Source of the DNA: Halocynthiibacter styelae
GTDB lineage: Bacteria > Pseudomonadota > Alphaproteobacteria > Rhodobacterales > Rhodobacteraceae
Direction: 5' to 3'
Length of the DNA: 64,000 bases
Assembly (NCBI RefSeq): GCF_016123485.1
Contig: NZ_JADCKQ010000002.1
Location: 186,001-250,000 of the forward strand
Part shown: positions 1 to 9,948 of the stretch, in pieces
Position numbering within the stretch: position 1 is the first letter of the stretch
Layout: each line of letters opens with the position of its first letter
Notes under the pieces: model-generated
Told to the model about the DNA's origin: nothing
Databases searched by the model: none
Seen by the model: only the letters and a program-made list of their open reading frames with translations
Position numbers and translations under genes: made by a program

Positions 1-1145
1 GCAGGTGACGCCAGCAGAGAGGCCCGCGAAAGCCCGGTATCACGCCAGTCCGGGCAAAGTTGCAGGGCCTCTTCCCCCAGCGCCCGGATGGTTACACCGG
101 TTGCATCGCCCTCTTCCGGCATCAGGCGCCAGCGATTGTCCCACAATTCACCAGGTGCGGTTGTCAGGCGTTCCACAACGCTGAACTCACGTGAAATGCG
201 CACACGTTCCCCCTCGGCCGCAATCAGACAGCCACATAGTGTCGCGGTGCGTTCTTCTTTGACGGCTTTAAACAGGTTCATCAATTCCCGCTGACGCGGC
301 CCGTAATCCGACGCTGACACCCATGTCAGCGCATGGCGCAACAGACGGCGGCGGGTTTCGAAATGCCCCCGCATCAGGTTTTCACGGTGCAGCAGGACAT
401 CACCTTCCTGCACCAGCGCCACATCACCGGCGAAATGCCAGACCTGCTGGTTCAGCGCATGACGCGCATCGGCCATATTGCCGGCAAGAGTGCAGAGCTT
501 TTCTGCCGATACGCCAAGCGGTTTCAGGGCATCCATGATATTGCGGGCTTTGATACGGTCAAAGCGTTCGTCTTCATTCGACGGGTCATCGGTCCAGTCC
601 TGTCCCTCTTCCCGCAGATAGGCCCGCAGGCTTTCGCGACGGGTCTGAAGCAGGGGGCGCAGCCAGGTCACGCCAAGATGATCCCGTTTTGGGGCCATCG
701 CGGCGAGACCATCGACACCGGCAGACCGTGCAATCTGCATCAGAACCGTTTCCGCCTGATCATCCGCCGTATGACCCAGGCAGACCAGGTCCAGGGTCAG
801 TCGCTGCGCCCAGTCGGCAATCATACCGTAACGGGCCCGGCGGGCTTCGTCCTGCAGGTTCCCCTGCCCGTCCCAGCTGGTCCAGCGGGCGATTTCATGG
901 GGGATATTCAGACGGGTGCAAATTTCGCCAACGCCTGCGGCCTCGGCATCTGATCCGGCGCGCAGACCGTGATCGACGGTGATGCAGAACAGTTCTGCCC
1001 CGTTGTCACGCGCATAATCGGCGGCCAGCAAAAGCGTTGCAAGGGAATCCCCGCCACCGGAACAGGCGACACCAAAACGCCCCGGCGCATCAGACGCCAG
1101 GGCGGAGTTAAACTGAAACTTCAGAAAATCGCTGTCTGCGCTCAC
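1..1145 (-). CDS. tilS: tRNA(Ile)-lysidine synthase TilS (C-terminus cut by window edge)
   Basis: TilS attaches lysidine to C34 of the tRNA-Ile that reads AUA, using ATP and lysine in the cytoplasm. The frame opens with GTG at 1145 and stays open for about 381 codons to the left edge, so the stop is outside the window. The N-terminal PP-loop SGGGDS (about residues 29-34) is the ATP-pyrophosphatase signature; the usual form is SGGxDS. A second family motif, GHTADDQAETVLM, follows. It lies 48 bp downstream of cpoB, the usual place for tilS at the end of the alphaproteobacterial tol-pal run. The GTG start is chosen because no ATG lies near the PP-loop in this frame. Confidence 0.92.
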   Translation of the reverse strand, partial: MSADSDFLKFQFNSALASDAPGRFGVACSGGGDSLATLLLAADYARDNGAELFCITVDHGLRAGSDAEAAGVGEICTRLNIPHEIARWTSWDGQGNLQDEARRARYGMIADWAQRLTLDLVCLGHTADDQAETVLMQIARSAGVDGLAAMAPKRDHLGVTWLRPLLQTRRESLRAYLREEGQDWTDDPSNEDERFDRIKARNIMDALKPLGVSAEKLCTLAGNMADARHALNQQVWHFAGDVALVQEGDVLLHRENLMRGHFETRRRLLRHALTWVSASDYGPRQRELMNLFKAVKEERTATLCGCLIAAEGERVRISREFSVVERLTTAPGELWDNRWRLMPEEGDATGVTIRALGEEALQLCPDWRDTGLSRASLLASP

Positions 1146-1193
1146 GGGTCAACTCCTGTGGAAATTCCCCCGTGAGATAGCGTCAGGGCCTGC

Positions 1194-2021
1194 CTACAGG
1201 CAACCCATATTCTGCCCGGCCGTGGCCGCATCCGCTGTCACGTTGGAATTCGGGAAACGTACACCCACCTGCTGGAACATCTGGCAGGCTTCATCCTGCT
1301 GACCAAGATCACGCAAAGACGTGCCAACCTTATACAGCGACTGTGGGGCAAAATCCCCGTCTGGTGCAGAGCTGAACGCATCCAGATAGGCGCGGGCCGC
1401 CGGGCGGATCTCCCCCAGCTTTTCATAGGCATCGCCCTGCATGAAATAGGCCTGGGCCGACAGCGGGCTGCCCGGATAGTTCTGTACGAACAATCCCAAC
1501 TGCTGTGCAGCACCGGTATAGTCGCCGCCATCAGACGCCGCCTGAGCCGCCTCAAAGTCTGCTTTTTCACCGACAGCCAGTTCCAGCCCGTCATTACGGG
1601 TTGGGGTCAGGACCACGGCAGGGGCTGCGGAAGCATCCACATTGCCAAGGGTTGTGCCTTCAGAAAGATCCGCAAGGTTGCAGTCTGTTTCCAGTTCACA
1701 CAGACGGAATTCCAGATCGCCGATCTGGTTGCCACCCACGGTCGCGATCTGGTTGATCTTATGTTCCATTTCCTCAGCACGCGCGGTCAGACGCTGCAGC
1801 ACCGCTTCCATCGCATCAATGCGTTCCAGCGGGGAATTGCCGCTGATATTGGTGGTTGGCGCACCGGTTGTGGACAGCTCACGCTTCAGGCGCTGAACCT
1901 CAACATAAAGCACAGACATTTCCTGACGGATGTCCGCCAGGGTCTGGTCATTCTGCTGGGCCACAGCCGGGGAAGTTACCATCAGAGCCAGCGCAAGTGC
2001 GGTACATGTGGAACGGAACAT
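1194..2021 (-). CDS. cpoB: Tol-Pal system protein CpoB (YbgF)
   Basis: Periplasmic coordinator of the Tol-Pal complex with peptidoglycan synthesis. The 275-residue protein opens with a signal peptide (hydrophobic ALALALMVTSPAVA, cleavage near AVA-QQ). A coiled-coil stretch over about residues 25-90 (EMSVLYVEVQRLKREL and AVLQRLTARAEEMEHK) is the trimerisation helix, and the C-terminal 120 residues carry TPR repeats (SAQAYFMQGDAYEKLG). Two Cys in the middle (CELETDC) are seen in many homologues. It follows pal by 20 bp and precedes tilS, so it is probably co-transcribed with both. Identification rests on domain order and position. Confidence 0.93.
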   Translation of the reverse strand: MFRSTCTALALALMVTSPAVAQQNDQTLADIRQEMSVLYVEVQRLKRELSTTGAPTTNISGNSPLERIDAMEAVLQRLTARAEEMEHKINQIATVGGNQIGDLEFRLCELETDCNLADLSEGTTLGNVDASAAPAVVLTPTRNDGLELAVGEKADFEAAQAASDGGDYTGAAQQLGLFVQNYPGSPLSAQAYFMQGDAYEKLGEIRPAARAYLDAFSSAPDGDFAPQSLYKVGTSLRDLGQQDEACQMFQQVGVRFPNSNVTADAATAGQNMGCL

Positions 2022-2041
2022 ATCAGATCTCCCTTACGCGA

Positions 2042-2563
2042 TCAGCTGGTCGGAATGCCGCCGCCCACAACGGTCACGGACCGGCGGTTCTGGGCGTAGC
2101 AGCTTTCAGCGGAACAGATTTCAAGCGGACGTTCTTTGCCGTAGGACACCTGGTTCACACGCGCAGCGGACACGCCCTGCGACACCAGATATTCGCTGAC
2201 CGCATTGGCACGACGCGCACCCAAGGCGAGGTTATATTCCCGTGTGCCCTGCTCATCTGCATGGCCTTCGATACGTGCGGTATATTCTGTGTTCTGCAGC
2301 AGCCACTGTGCCTGACCGGCAAGAACAGTACGGGCCTCATCTGTCAGGGTAGACTGATCGACCGGGAACAACACACGATCGCCAATGGTTTGCTGGAAAT
2401 ATGCGGCTGAGCGCGGGTCATTCGCGCTGCCCGGCACAATGCCGCCTGCACCAGGGCCACCAGCGCCCGGACCGTCGCCATTGCCAAAACGGTCTGCGTT
2501 GGAACAGGCTGACAGTGCGCCGGCCACCAGCAGCAGTGCTGCGACTTTCTTCATTTTCATCAT
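2042..2563 (-). CDS. pal: Peptidoglycan-associated lipoprotein Pal
   Basis: Outer-membrane lipoprotein that binds diaminopimelate in peptidoglycan and TolB. The N-terminus has a lysine-rich start, a hydrophobic core and the lipobox LSAC (Cys about residue 20). A short Gly/Pro linker (GPGAGGPGAGG) leads to an OmpA-like domain with the motif HADEQGTREYNLALGARRA, which carries the Asp and Arg used for peptidoglycan binding. Length (173 residues) is typical. The ORF begins MMKMKK, so the exact Met is uncertain by one to three codons. It lies between tolB and cpoB as in most proteobacteria. Confidence 0.96.
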   Translation of the reverse strand: MMKMKKVAALLLVAGALSACSNADRFGNGDGPGAGGPGAGGIVPGSANDPRSAAYFQQTIGDRVLFPVDQSTLTDEARTVLAGQAQWLLQNTEYTARIEGHADEQGTREYNLALGARRANAVSEYLVSQGVSAARVNQVSYGKERPLEICSAESCYAQNRRSVTVVGGGIPTS

Positions 2564-2669
2564 GCTCTTCGCCTCTGTGTCTGTGGCCGGATTATTCCGG
2601 CATCAATTCTGTTTCTTATTGTTGGCCAGTATAGCACCGGAATTACCATCCGGGAACCTGTGGCAGATG

Positions 2670-4004
2670 TTACGGCAGAAGGGGCGACCAGGCCGGATCG
2701 GACCCAGCCCCCTGGGTGTTCACCCGACGCAGATTGCGCCCGGAAATATCAACGGAATACAGGGCCGCCTGCCCGTCCGCACCCGAGGTTTCGCGCATGA
2801 ACATGATCACGCGGCCATTGGGGGACCAGGTCGGGCCTTCGTCCAGGAAAGATACGGTCAGCAGACGTTCATCGGACCCATCCGTGCGCATCACGCCAAT
2901 GTGGAAACGGCCATCGTTTTGCTTGGTGAAGGCAATCAGATCACCGCGCGGCGACCAGACCGGCGTGCCATAACGGCCATTGCCAAAGCTGATACGACGG
3001 GCTTCGCCACCGGTGGCCGACATGACGTAAAGCTGCGGGGAGCCGGACCGGTCACTTTCAAACACGATCTGTGTGCCATCCGGGGAAAAGCCTGGCGCAG
3101 TTTCAATCGACGGGGCCGAGGTCAGGCGCGCACGTGCGCCCGTGCGCAGATCCACAGTGAAGATATCGGTGTTGCCGCCGGAAGATGCGGAATAGACCAC
3201 GGTGCTGCCATTGGGGCCAAAGCGCGGGGCGAAGGTCATCGCGCCGCTTTCGTCATGCAGGGCGCGGCGCTGCACAGAACCCACATCCAGCAGATAGACC
3301 TGCGGCTGGCCGGTTTCGTAAGACGTATAAAGCACACGGTCACCTGTTGGTGAGAAACGCGGGGCCAGCACGATAGAGGAACTGTCGGTCAGGAACTGCA
3401 GGTTCGCGCCGTCATAATCCATAATCGCCAGGCGTTTGCGGCGATTATCTTTCGGGCCGGTTTCAGACACGTAAACCACGCGGCTGTCAAAATACGGGCC
3501 TTCGCCGGTGATGCGGGAATAGACCGTATCGGCAACTTTATGCGCCAGACGGCGCCAGGACGCGGTGGTGCCGCCCAGTTGCAGGCCGGACCCAAGTTCC
3601 GCACCAGAGGCAATATCATAAACCCGGAACTTTACACTGACGCGGCCATCATCGGCGACATTCACAGCACCGGAAATCAGACCTTCCACATTGATCGCAC
3701 GCCAGTCGGGATATTGCACCGGGGCGTCAAAGCTTGTGATATTGCTGATGAAAGCATCCTGAGATACCTGACGGAACAGCCCTGTGCCAACCAGATCAGC
3801 CGCAACCACCTGGGCTATTTGCGCGGCGTATTCCTGGGCTGCACCATTTTCTGCCACGAAGGACGGGATGGCGAGAGGAACAGGTTCCACCCGGGGATTA
3901 TCCAGTTCAATCCGCAGCCGATCCTGGGCGCTCAGTGCAGTTGCACAGGCCAGCATCATCAGGAATGCAAAAAATCGCGTGGTTATGTTCAGTACGTGTG
4001 TCAT
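2670..4004 (-). CDS. tolB: Tol-Pal system beta-propeller protein TolB
   Basis: Periplasmic beta-propeller that links TolA to Pal and lipoproteins. A signal peptide (core [16 protein letters not shown]) is followed by the N-terminal TolB domain ([19 protein letters not shown]) and repeated PD40 propeller blades with the recurring [24 protein letters not shown] and [11 protein letters not shown] pattern across the C-terminal two thirds. The protein has 444 residues, the usual size. It is separated from tolA by 109 bp and from pal by 106 bp. Confidence 0.97.
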   Translation of the reverse strand: MTHVLNITTRFFAFLMMLACATALSAQDRLRIELDNPRVEPVPLAIPSFVAENGAAQEYAAQIAQVVAADLVGTGLFRQVSQDAFISNITSFDAPVQYPDWRAINVEGLISGAVNVADDGRVSVKFRVYDIASGAELGSGLQLGGTTASWRRLAHKVADTVYSRITGEGPYFDSRVVYVSETGPKDNRRKRLAIMDYDGANLQFLTDSSSIVLAPRFSPTGDRVLYTSYETGQPQVYLLDVGSVQRRALHDESGAMTFAPRFGPNGSTVVYSASSGGNTDIFTVDLRTGARARLTSAPSIETAPGFSPDGTQIVFESDRSGSPQLYVMSATGGEARRISFGNGRYGTPVWSPRGDLIAFTKQNDGRFHIGVMRTDGSDERLLTVSFLDEGPTWSPNGRVIMFMRETSGADGQAALYSVDISGRNLRRVNTQGAGSDPAWSPLLP

Positions 4005-4113
4005 CTCAGCCCCATTTTCTTCGGGTTGGTGAATTTATCAATCCCGCCGGCGTGTTGTGGCACGCTTTGGCGGATAACAGCCGGATTTGCGGCGCGGGTC
4101 ATGGGGAAAAATC

Positions 4114-5166
4114 TCATCTGATCATCCCCGAGCCGCTGAAGACGGCTTCAATGTCGCGCCAGTGGTCGTATTTCTCTGTGGGCAGGTCATAGCCTGTGCG
4201 GCCGCTGTGGTTCTGACAGCGGTAGATTGCGCTGCGTGCGGCGCGGAAAGCGATATTGGCGGCATTGCTGTCGCCACCTTCCCAACCGGCAAGGGTTACA
4301 TCACTGTTGATGGATCCGTCCCGTGCCAGTGAGAAATGCACCGTGATCGTCACAGCGGCAGCGGCAGAAGAGACAGCCCCCGTATTCCAGCAGCTGTGGA
4401 TCTGACGACGCAGCCCATCACGTTCGCCAAAGGACAGAGGCGGACCAGAGGGTGCGGCAGGTGTTTCATTGGCCGAGGCCACCGCATCATTGATCGCGTC
4501 CGCCAGCGGATCGGTCTCCGCCGTTTGCGTTGCCGGTTCTTCCGCAGGTTCAGCTGCGGGGGCCGGACGGGCCGGGCGCAACTGTGGCACTTTCGAAGTC
4601 ACGGGCGCAAATGTCGGCGCTTCGACCTGTTCAGGCACAATGTCTTCGCCGCCATCTTCCACGGTGGTTTCTTCCTGTGGCGTGATCTCTTCCACGACCT
4701 CAGTTGTCACCTCGGGCGTTTCTGTCACTTCCGGCGTCACCTCTTCCGCGACTTCCACTTCGGGTTCTGGCTCTGCCACCGCATCGGGCGCGATGATTTC
4801 ATTGGCTTCCTCAACGACGCGTTCGGCAGGCTCGGCCTCCTGCGGCGTTTCAACCGGCTGATCCGGGCCTGACGGCACAGGGTTCTGTTCCGGAACGGGT
4901 TCTGGTTCCGGCTCTGGTGCGGGTTCGGGTTCTGGCTGAGGTTCCGGTGTTGGTTCAGGTGTTGGTTCTGGTACGGGGCTGATCTCTGGGGTTGTATCGG
5001 GAGTCTGCGCCTGATCCATCAGGGCCTGAAAGTCAGCCTCTGAGATAAAGCCCACTTCGGTCATGGCAAGCTCTGGCTCATTCTCAGGCAGGAAGAACCC
5101 GCCAAAGAGCAGCCAGAAGATCAGGCCACCATGGCCCAGACCGGATATCCAGAGACCCGTCTTCAC
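4114..5166 (-). CDS. tolA: Cell envelope protein TolA
   Basis: Inner-membrane protein that spans the periplasm and carries the TolQR proton-motive signal to TolB/Pal. A single membrane helix lies at about residues 7-26 (GLGHGGLIFWLLFGGFF). The long middle is low complexity: Pro-Glu dipeptides (about residues 64-96), then Glu/Val/Thr-rich sequence, in place of the Ala/Lys helix of enterobacterial TolA. The C-terminal about 110 residues form the TolA III/TonB-like domain with two Cys (SCWNTGA and YRCQNHSG). Identification relies on the tolR-tolA-tolB order and the N-terminal helix, since the middle is not conserved. Confidence 0.93.
   Translation of the reverse strand: MKTGLWISGLGHGGLIFWLLFGGFFLPENEPELAMTEVGFISEADFQALMDQAQTPDTTPEISPVPEPTPEPTPEPQPEPEPAPEPEPEPVPEQNPVPSGPDQPVETPQEAEPAERVVEEANEIIAPDAVAEPEPEVEVAEEVTPEVTETPEVTTEVVEEITPQEETTVEDGGEDIVPEQVEAPTFAPVTSKVPQLRPARPAPAAEPAEEPATQTAETDPLADAINDAVASANETPAAPSGPPLSFGERDGLRRQIHSCWNTGAVSSAAAAVTITVHFSLARDGSINSDVTLAGWEGGDSNAANIAFRAARSAIYRCQNHSGRTGYDLPTEKYDHWRDIEAVFSGSGMIR
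4879..4977 (-). repeat. Pro-Glu low-complexity tract inside TolA
   Basis: Codons for alternating Pro and Glu (EPTPEPTPEPQPEPEPAPE and onward) fill about 33 residues of the periplasmic spacer. The DNA is an imperfect GGTTC[TC]GG-like run. Such a tract makes a stiff extended linker and is prone to length change by slippage in units of two codons. Confidence 0.8.
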
Positions 5167-5172
5167 CTGCCC

Positions 5173-5655
5173 TTACCCGTCCGTTCCATTCAGCGCAGGC
5201 CCGCCAGTGTCATGCACAAAACTGATCTCACTGAAGCCACCGGCCTGCAGCGCGCCCATGATCTGCGCAACGTCACCGTAAGGCACAGCACTGTCCGCCC
5301 GCAGAAACACGCGCTGGCTTTCCCGTTCTGCAGCAATGGCACGCAGCTGCGTGATCAGCCCGTCGCGCGCCACATCTGAGGTCTGCAACAGCAAACGCCC
5401 GTCTTCCGTCAGAGTGATTGTCAGCGGTTCTTCCTGTTCCGTTGGCAGGGCCGCAGCAGAGGTTTCCGGCAGTTCCACCGGCACACCAACCGTCAGCAAA
5501 GGTGCCGCCACCATGAAGATAATCAAAAGCACCAGCATCACGTCGACAAAAGGTGTGACATTGATTTCCGACATCACAGCACTGCTGCCCCGGCCTGAAC
5601 GACGACGACGGCGTCCGCCGCCCCCTCCGCCTGATTTGATGACACCTGCACCCAT
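5173..5655 (-). CDS. tolR: Proton-channel protein TolR (ExbD family)
   Basis: Inner-membrane partner of TolQ that uses the proton motive force. One membrane helix (VDVMLVLLIIFMVAAPLL) carries the essential Asp near its N-terminal end, preceded by the family motif SEINVTPFVD. The N-terminus is a Gly/Arg tract (GGGGGGRRRRRSGRG). The frame is open further upstream, but the ATG at 5655 follows the tolQ stop by one base and gives MGAGVIKSGG and a 160-residue protein; the longer form would overlap tolQ by more than 160 bases and has no family match. The 6-bp gap to tolA supports one operon. Confidence 0.95.
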   Translation of the reverse strand: MGAGVIKSGGGGGGRRRRRSGRGSSAVMSEINVTPFVDVMLVLLIIFMVAAPLLTVGVPVELPETSAAALPTEQEEPLTITLTEDGRLLLQTSDVARDGLITQLRAIAAERESQRVFLRADSAVPYGDVAQIMGALQAGGFSEISFVHDTGGPALNGTDG

Positions 5656-5656
5656 T

Positions 5657-6352
5657 TTAACTATCGAGCTCGCGGGACAGGATAGTGGCGAATTCATCGG
5701 CAAAAGCTTCATAGCCACCAATGATGCGATCACTGTCACTGGACAGTTTGTTATAGAACACAACCGCCGGGATCGCAGCCAGCAGGCCAAGACCAGTGGC
5801 CAGAAGCGCCTCTGCAATGCCAGGGGCTACAACGGCAAGGTTTGTGTTTTGCTGTGCCGCAATTTCCACGAACGCGTTCATAATACCGATCACCGTGCCG
5901 AAAAGACCGATGAACGGCGCGGTGGATCCGACGGTTGCGAGGAAGTTCAGACCAGAAGTCAGCTTTTCATCCTCTTTCGCAATCGCTACATTCATTGAAC
6001 GGTCAATCCGCGCCTGAGCCCCGGCGATAAAGCCGCCATCCTGACGCAGGCTGCGACGCCATTCCGTCATGCCGGCCACAAAGACCTTTTGCGAGGCGCC
6101 TGCAGGGTTTGGCCCGATTTTGTTGAAAAGTTCGTCCAGCGGTTCACCTGACCAGAAGGCGCGATCAAAAACCGCCGCCTCTGCCCGGCTTTTGCGATAG
6201 GCCATGATCTTTTGCACGATGATTGCCCAGCTCCAGAAAGAAGCGGCGATCAGCATGATCATCACCAGTTTAACCGTCAGTGTCGCTCGCGCAAACAGCG
6301 CCCACACAGAGAAATCAATCTCCTGCGCTGCAGAAAGAAGTTCCTGTTCCAT
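5657..6352 (-). CDS. tolQ: Tol-Pal proton-channel subunit TolQ (ExbB/MotA family)
   Basis: Three-helix inner-membrane protein that forms the proton-driven motor with TolR. Helices are visible at about residues 15-45 (LVMIMLIAASFWSWAIIV), and in the C-terminal half, where GLFGTVIGIMNAF and GIAEALLATGLGLLAAIPAVVFYN carry the conserved Thr and Gly residues of the channel. The ATG at 6352 (MEQELLSAAQ) is chosen over an upstream frame extension because it gives the usual 231 residues. It is the first tol gene, 135 bp after ybgC. Confidence 0.96.
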   Translation of the reverse strand: MEQELLSAAQEIDFSVWALFARATLTVKLVMIMLIAASFWSWAIIVQKIMAYRKSRAEAAVFDRAFWSGEPLDELFNKIGPNPAGASQKVFVAGMTEWRRSLRQDGGFIAGAQARIDRSMNVAIAKEDEKLTSGLNFLATVGSTAPFIGLFGTVIGIMNAFVEIAAQQNTNLAVVAPGIAEALLATGLGLLAAIPAVVFYNKLSSDSDRIIGGYEAFADEFATILSRELDS

Positions 6353-6487
6353 ATGCCTGCTCTTTTGTTGTGGCCATCTTTTGACGGCTCTGGTTGGGGA
6401 AAACCCTAATACAGCATTAAGAAAAAAGACAGGGGAAAGGCAGAAACCCTGTGTCACCTTTGGGTGAAAGCGCTGATTTGCCCGTAT

Positions 6488-6865
6488 TTATGCGCGAAAA
6501 CCTGCCGGAAGCCGCTGTGGACGGCCAGTTTCATCCAGGCAGACAATGGTGACCACGGCTTCAAATAGCCGGGTATCACCGCGCCTGATTTCCTGCGTCA
6601 GGGTCAGGCGGGCGGCGGTTTTGCGGGTGATCGTTGTGCGCACTGTCAGCAGATCATCGTATTTTGCGGGCTGGATATAGTCCGCTTCCACCCGCGACAC
6701 GGCAAAGACCAGACCTCCATCTTTCATGGCCGCCTGATCAATGCCAAGTTCCCGCACATATTCAGACCGGGCCCGTTCGATGAACTTCAGGTAATTGGCG
6801 TAATAGACCAGCCCCGCCAAATCCGTGTCCTCATAATAGACTCGCAGGGTGAATTCATGCGCCAT
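6488..6865 (-). CDS. ybgC: Tol-associated acyl-CoA thioesterase YbgC
   Basis: Hot-dog fold thioesterase that hydrolyses short-chain acyl-CoA and is tied to the tol-pal operon. The N-terminal motif YYEDTDLAGLVYYANY holds the catalytic Asp of the 4-hydroxybenzoyl-CoA thioesterase type, followed by IERARSEYVRELG. 125 residues is a normal length. It begins 2 bp after the stop of the upstream unknown gene and precedes tolQ. Confidence 0.95.
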   Translation of the reverse strand: MAHEFTLRVYYEDTDLAGLVYYANYLKFIERARSEYVRELGIDQAAMKDGGLVFAVSRVEADYIQPAKYDDLLTVRTTITRKTAARLTLTQEIRRGDTRLFEAVVTIVCLDETGRPQRLPAGFRA

Positions 6866-6867
6866 GG

Positions 6868-7506
6868 TTAATGGGCCTTGCCAATCGGCACGCCCAGACG
6901 GGCCGCCAGACGCAGCGCATGGCTGGTTTCGCGCGCTGCAACAGGCATGTTTTCATCATAGGCCGCTGTGATAATGCCAGAGATTTCCGGCTTCAGGATC
7001 GTCTGCCCTTCCGGCAAGTTCGCCAGCGGCGACGCATCCTGGAACGCTGTATCCGACCAGAGCACAATCGCCTGCGCCACCACAGACAGCGCAATGGTTT
7101 CCGCAAGCAGATCTGCAAGGCTATCATCCATGCGCACAAACGCAAAGCAGGCCTGAATGGCGTTGTCATCATCAAAGCGGAACGCGCGATACTGGCTGGC
7201 ATTGGCGGCCTGAAGCCGGGCAACCGTGTTTTCCAGATCCGGGATCAGCTGATCCATGTTCGGGGTGTCTGTCAGTTCAGCCCAGTCCTGAATAAAGAAA
7301 ATCATCAGGTTAGAGCCAAGTTCGGCATCGGTTTCCGCCATCTGATGGCCTGCGACGGTCACGACCGCCTCAATCGCGCCCTTCAGAACCGAAACCGTCG
7401 CGTCATCAACACCAAATACCACAGGCACAATCGGACGGCCCCAGCGGGCAAAGACATACTCGCCATTGCTGCGGGTAAAAAGTTGTTCGATTTCATCAGC
7501 CGTCAT
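6868..7506 (-). CDS. Conserved hypothetical protein upstream of ybgC
   Basis: I do not recognise a named family. The 212-residue product is acidic, without signal peptide or membrane helix, and mixes predicted helix and strand. It has a single Cys in the motif QACFAFVRMDD, and the segment ELGSNLMIFFIQDW could be a buried strand and helix. It is translationally close to ybgC (2-bp gap), so it probably shares its message, and follows ruvB after about 190 bp. Codon use is like its neighbours. Location between ruvB and ybgC suggests a vertically inherited gene of this group; the role is unknown. Confidence 0.8.
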   Translation of the reverse strand: MTADEIEQLFTRSNGEYVFARWGRPIVPVVFGVDDATVSVLKGAIEAVVTVAGHQMAETDAELGSNLMIFFIQDWAELTDTPNMDQLIPDLENTVARLQAANASQYRAFRFDDDNAIQACFAFVRMDDSLADLLAETIALSVVAQAIVLWSDTAFQDASPLANLPEGQTILKPEISGIITAAYDENMPVAARETSHALRLAARLGVPIGKAH

Positions 7507-7699
7507 GCGCGCATCCCCTTTTCACTGATGACAGACCTAAATGCTGTCGAAGACAGGTGCAATTGTTGATTGGCGTTTTGCTGAACAGCGTCACGGCAGC
7601 TGTTGATCTGACCACAGAACGAAAACCAGAACAGGCAGAGGCCGCAGCTTCAAGCGCAATCTGTCACATATGGAAAAAGACCCGGCTGAGGCACAAACC

Positions 7700-8752
7700 T
7701 TAGTCTTCAAACAAGTCCGGCGTTTGTTTTCGCTCGACCTTCACCTCGGGCGCAGCCATACCCAGATGGATCCAGGCCTTTTGTGCCAGCATCCGTCCAC
7801 GTGGTGTGCGCTGGATCAGGCCTTGCTGCAAAAGATAAGGCTCAATCACATCTTCCAGCGCATCGCGGCTTTCCGACAGGGCCGCGCACATGGTCTCAAT
7901 CCCTACGGGGCCGCCCTGATAGTTCTCAGCGATCATCCGCAGATAGCGACGGTCCGCCCCATCAAGACCCAGATGATCGACACCCAGGCGTGACAGCGCC
8001 CCATCGGCGACCTCCTGTGTGATCCGTCCGTCGCTTTCCACAACAGCGAAATCCACGACACGGCGCAGCAGGCGTCCGGCGATACGCGGCGTGCCACGGG
8101 CACGACGGGCGATTTCACGGGCCCCGCCATCGGTGGCCTCAACGCCCATTTTACGTGCGCCCCGGGTGACAATTTCATGCAGCTCATCTGTGCTGTAAAA
8201 TTCCAGCCGGATCGGGATGCCAAAACGGTCCCGCAAAGGCGTTGTCAGCAGGCCCAGACGGGTGGTGGCACCAACAAGCGTGAAGGGTTGCAGCTCGATC
8301 CGTACGGTGCGCGCGGCGGGGCCTTCGCCAATCACAAGATCCAGCTCAAAATCCTCCAGCGCCGGATACAGAATTTCTTCGACCACTGGATTCATGCGAT
8401 GGATTTCGTCGATGAACAACACATCCCGTGCTTCCAGGTTGGTCAGGATTGCGGCCAGATCACCGGCCTTCGCCAGAACAGGACCAGAAGTCATCTTAAA
8501 GTTCACCCCTAACTCCCGCGCCATGATCTGCGAAAGCGTTGTTTTACCCAGGCCGGGCGGGCCGTGGAACAGGGCGTGATCCATTGGTTCGCCGCGACGA
8601 CGGGCTGACTCAATAAACACCTTCAGGTTGGCGCGCGCTTCGGCCTGACCAATAAAGTCATCCAGCATCTGTGGGCGCATGGCCCGGTCAAATTCGGGCT
8701 TTTGTTCGCCGTCCATCGGGGCTGGGCGCAGGTTCGGGTCGGGCTGGTCCAT
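7700..8752 (-). CDS. ruvB: Holliday junction branch migration helicase RuvB
   Basis: Hexameric AAA+ motor that drives branch migration with RuvA. Walker A is [11 protein letters not shown], Walker [11 protein letters not shown], sensor I VGATTR, and the arginine-finger region TPLRDRFGI. The C-terminal winged-helix DNA-binding domain includes [15 protein letters not shown] and [10 protein letters not shown]. The protein has 350 residues. It starts 3 bp after the ruvA stop. Confidence 0.98.
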   Translation of the reverse strand: MDQPDPNLRPAPMDGEQKPEFDRAMRPQMLDDFIGQAEARANLKVFIESARRRGEPMDHALFHGPPGLGKTTLSQIMARELGVNFKMTSGPVLAKAGDLAAILTNLEARDVLFIDEIHRMNPVVEEILYPALEDFELDLVIGEGPAARTVRIELQPFTLVGATTRLGLLTTPLRDRFGIPIRLEFYSTDELHEIVTRGARKMGVEATDGGAREIARRARGTPRIAGRLLRRVVDFAVVESDGRITQEVADGALSRLGVDHLGLDGADRRYLRMIAENYQGGPVGIETMCAALSESRDALEDVIEPYLLQQGLIQRTPRGRMLAQKAWIHLGMAAPEVKVERKQTPDLFED

Positions 8753-8755
8753 GGA

Positions 8756-9445
8756 TTAATCCTTTGGCGCGAGAAGCTTCAAGGCTTCGCGGATCAATGT
8801 GGACATGCCAGCGTCCGGATTATCCCCCGCAGCCCGCGCCACGGCAGAGGTCGCATCGGCAGGCGCATAACCAAGATTGCCAAGGGCAGACAATGCGTCC
8901 GCCTGAACAGCAGCATTGGTATTGCGTTTGGCTGGTTTCTTTGGCGCGGCTTTCTTTGCGGGTGTGGCTGGTGTATCTTCAATCACGCTGTCATCCACAA
9001 CAGGCGCGGACAGATTATCATCCACCGTGCCAAGCGCCATCACTGCATGCGCCTTGTCTTTCAACTCGTTCACCACGCGCTGTGCGATCTTCGGGCCAAC
9101 ACCAGGTGCTGCCTTCACGCTTGCCCAGTCGCCAAGCGCAATCGCGCGGCCAATACCATCGGGGCCAAGGGTGCCCAGGATCGCCATGGATGCTTTTGCC
9201 CCAATGCCCTGAACGGAAATCAGCAGGCGGTGCCATTCTTTTTCCTGAAGCGACAGGAATCCAAACAATTGCAGGTTATCTTCGCGTACCAGCAGTTCAG
9301 TGTAGAGTGCACAGCCTTCCCCCACCGCAGGCAGCGATGCCATGGTACGGTCAGAAACATACACCAGATAGCCCACACCGCGCACATCAATCAGCACATG
9401 GTCTGTGGAACGGTAATTCAGAATACCTGCGATACGTCCGATCAT
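8756..9445 (-). CDS. ruvA: Holliday junction DNA-binding subunit RuvA
   Basis: Tetrameric protein that holds the four-way junction open for RuvB. Starts [11 protein letters not shown], the usual OB-fold beginning, with helix-hairpin-helix motifs ([17 protein letters not shown] and [15 protein letters not shown]). The linker before the C-terminal domain III is longer than in E. coli and Lys/Pro/Ala-rich ([11 protein letters not shown]). Its ATG overlaps the ruvC stop by 4 bp. Confidence 0.97.
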   Translation of the reverse strand: MIGRIAGILNYRSTDHVLIDVRGVGYLVYVSDRTMASLPAVGEGCALYTELLVREDNLQLFGFLSLQEKEWHRLLISVQGIGAKASMAILGTLGPDGIGRAIALGDWASVKAAPGVGPKIAQRVVNELKDKAHAVMALGTVDDNLSAPVVDDSVIEDTPATPAKKAAPKKPAKRNTNAAVQADALSALGNLGYAPADATSAVARAAGDNPDAGMSTLIREALKLLAPKD

Positions 9446-9948
9446 TGGGCGGCCTTTTCAAGTGCGGCCGAGATCCGGCCGGAGGATTGCATATGATAAC
9501 TGTGACACATCGCAATGGCCAAGGCATCTGCCGCATCCGCGCCCGCGATTTTCACGCCGGGCAATTGCATCTTTACCATATGTTCGACCTGGTTCTTATC
9601 GGCATGTCCGACGCCCACCACGGATTTCTTGACCGAATTCGGGGCGTATTCACCGATAGACAGCCCCGCACGGGCCGGAACCAGCATGGCAATGCCCCGC
9701 GCCTGGCCCAGTTTCAGGGTGCCTGCGCCATCTTTGTTGACGAATGTTTTCTCAACGGCGGCTGTGTCGGGTTGCCAGGTTTCGATAACCTCAGACAATT
9801 GATCAAAAAGCGACAACAGGCGCACGGCCAGATCGGTGCCGGTGGAATGACAAATGCCGTTCGCCACGTGACTGAGTCGGCTTCCATCCACCGAAATCAC
9901 GCCCCATCCCAGGTTCCGCAGCCCCGGATCGATCCCCAAAACACGCAT
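9442..9948 (-). CDS. ruvC: Crossover junction endodeoxyribonuclease RuvC
   Basis: Dimeric resolvase that cuts Holliday junctions. The first catalytic Asp is in [13 protein letters not shown], the catalytic Glu in [11 protein letters not shown], and the C-terminal Asp pair in [13 protein letters not shown]. 168 residues matches the family. First gene of the ruvC-ruvA-ruvB order typical of alphaproteobacteria. Confidence 0.98.
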   Translation of the reverse strand: MRVLGIDPGLRNLGWGVISVDGSRLSHVANGICHSTGTDLAVRLLSLFDQLSEVIETWQPDTAAVEKTFVNKDGAGTLKLGQARGIAMLVPARAGLSIGEYAPNSVKKSVVGVGHADKNQVEHMVKMQLPGVKIAGADAADALAIAMCHSYHMQSSGRISAALEKAAQ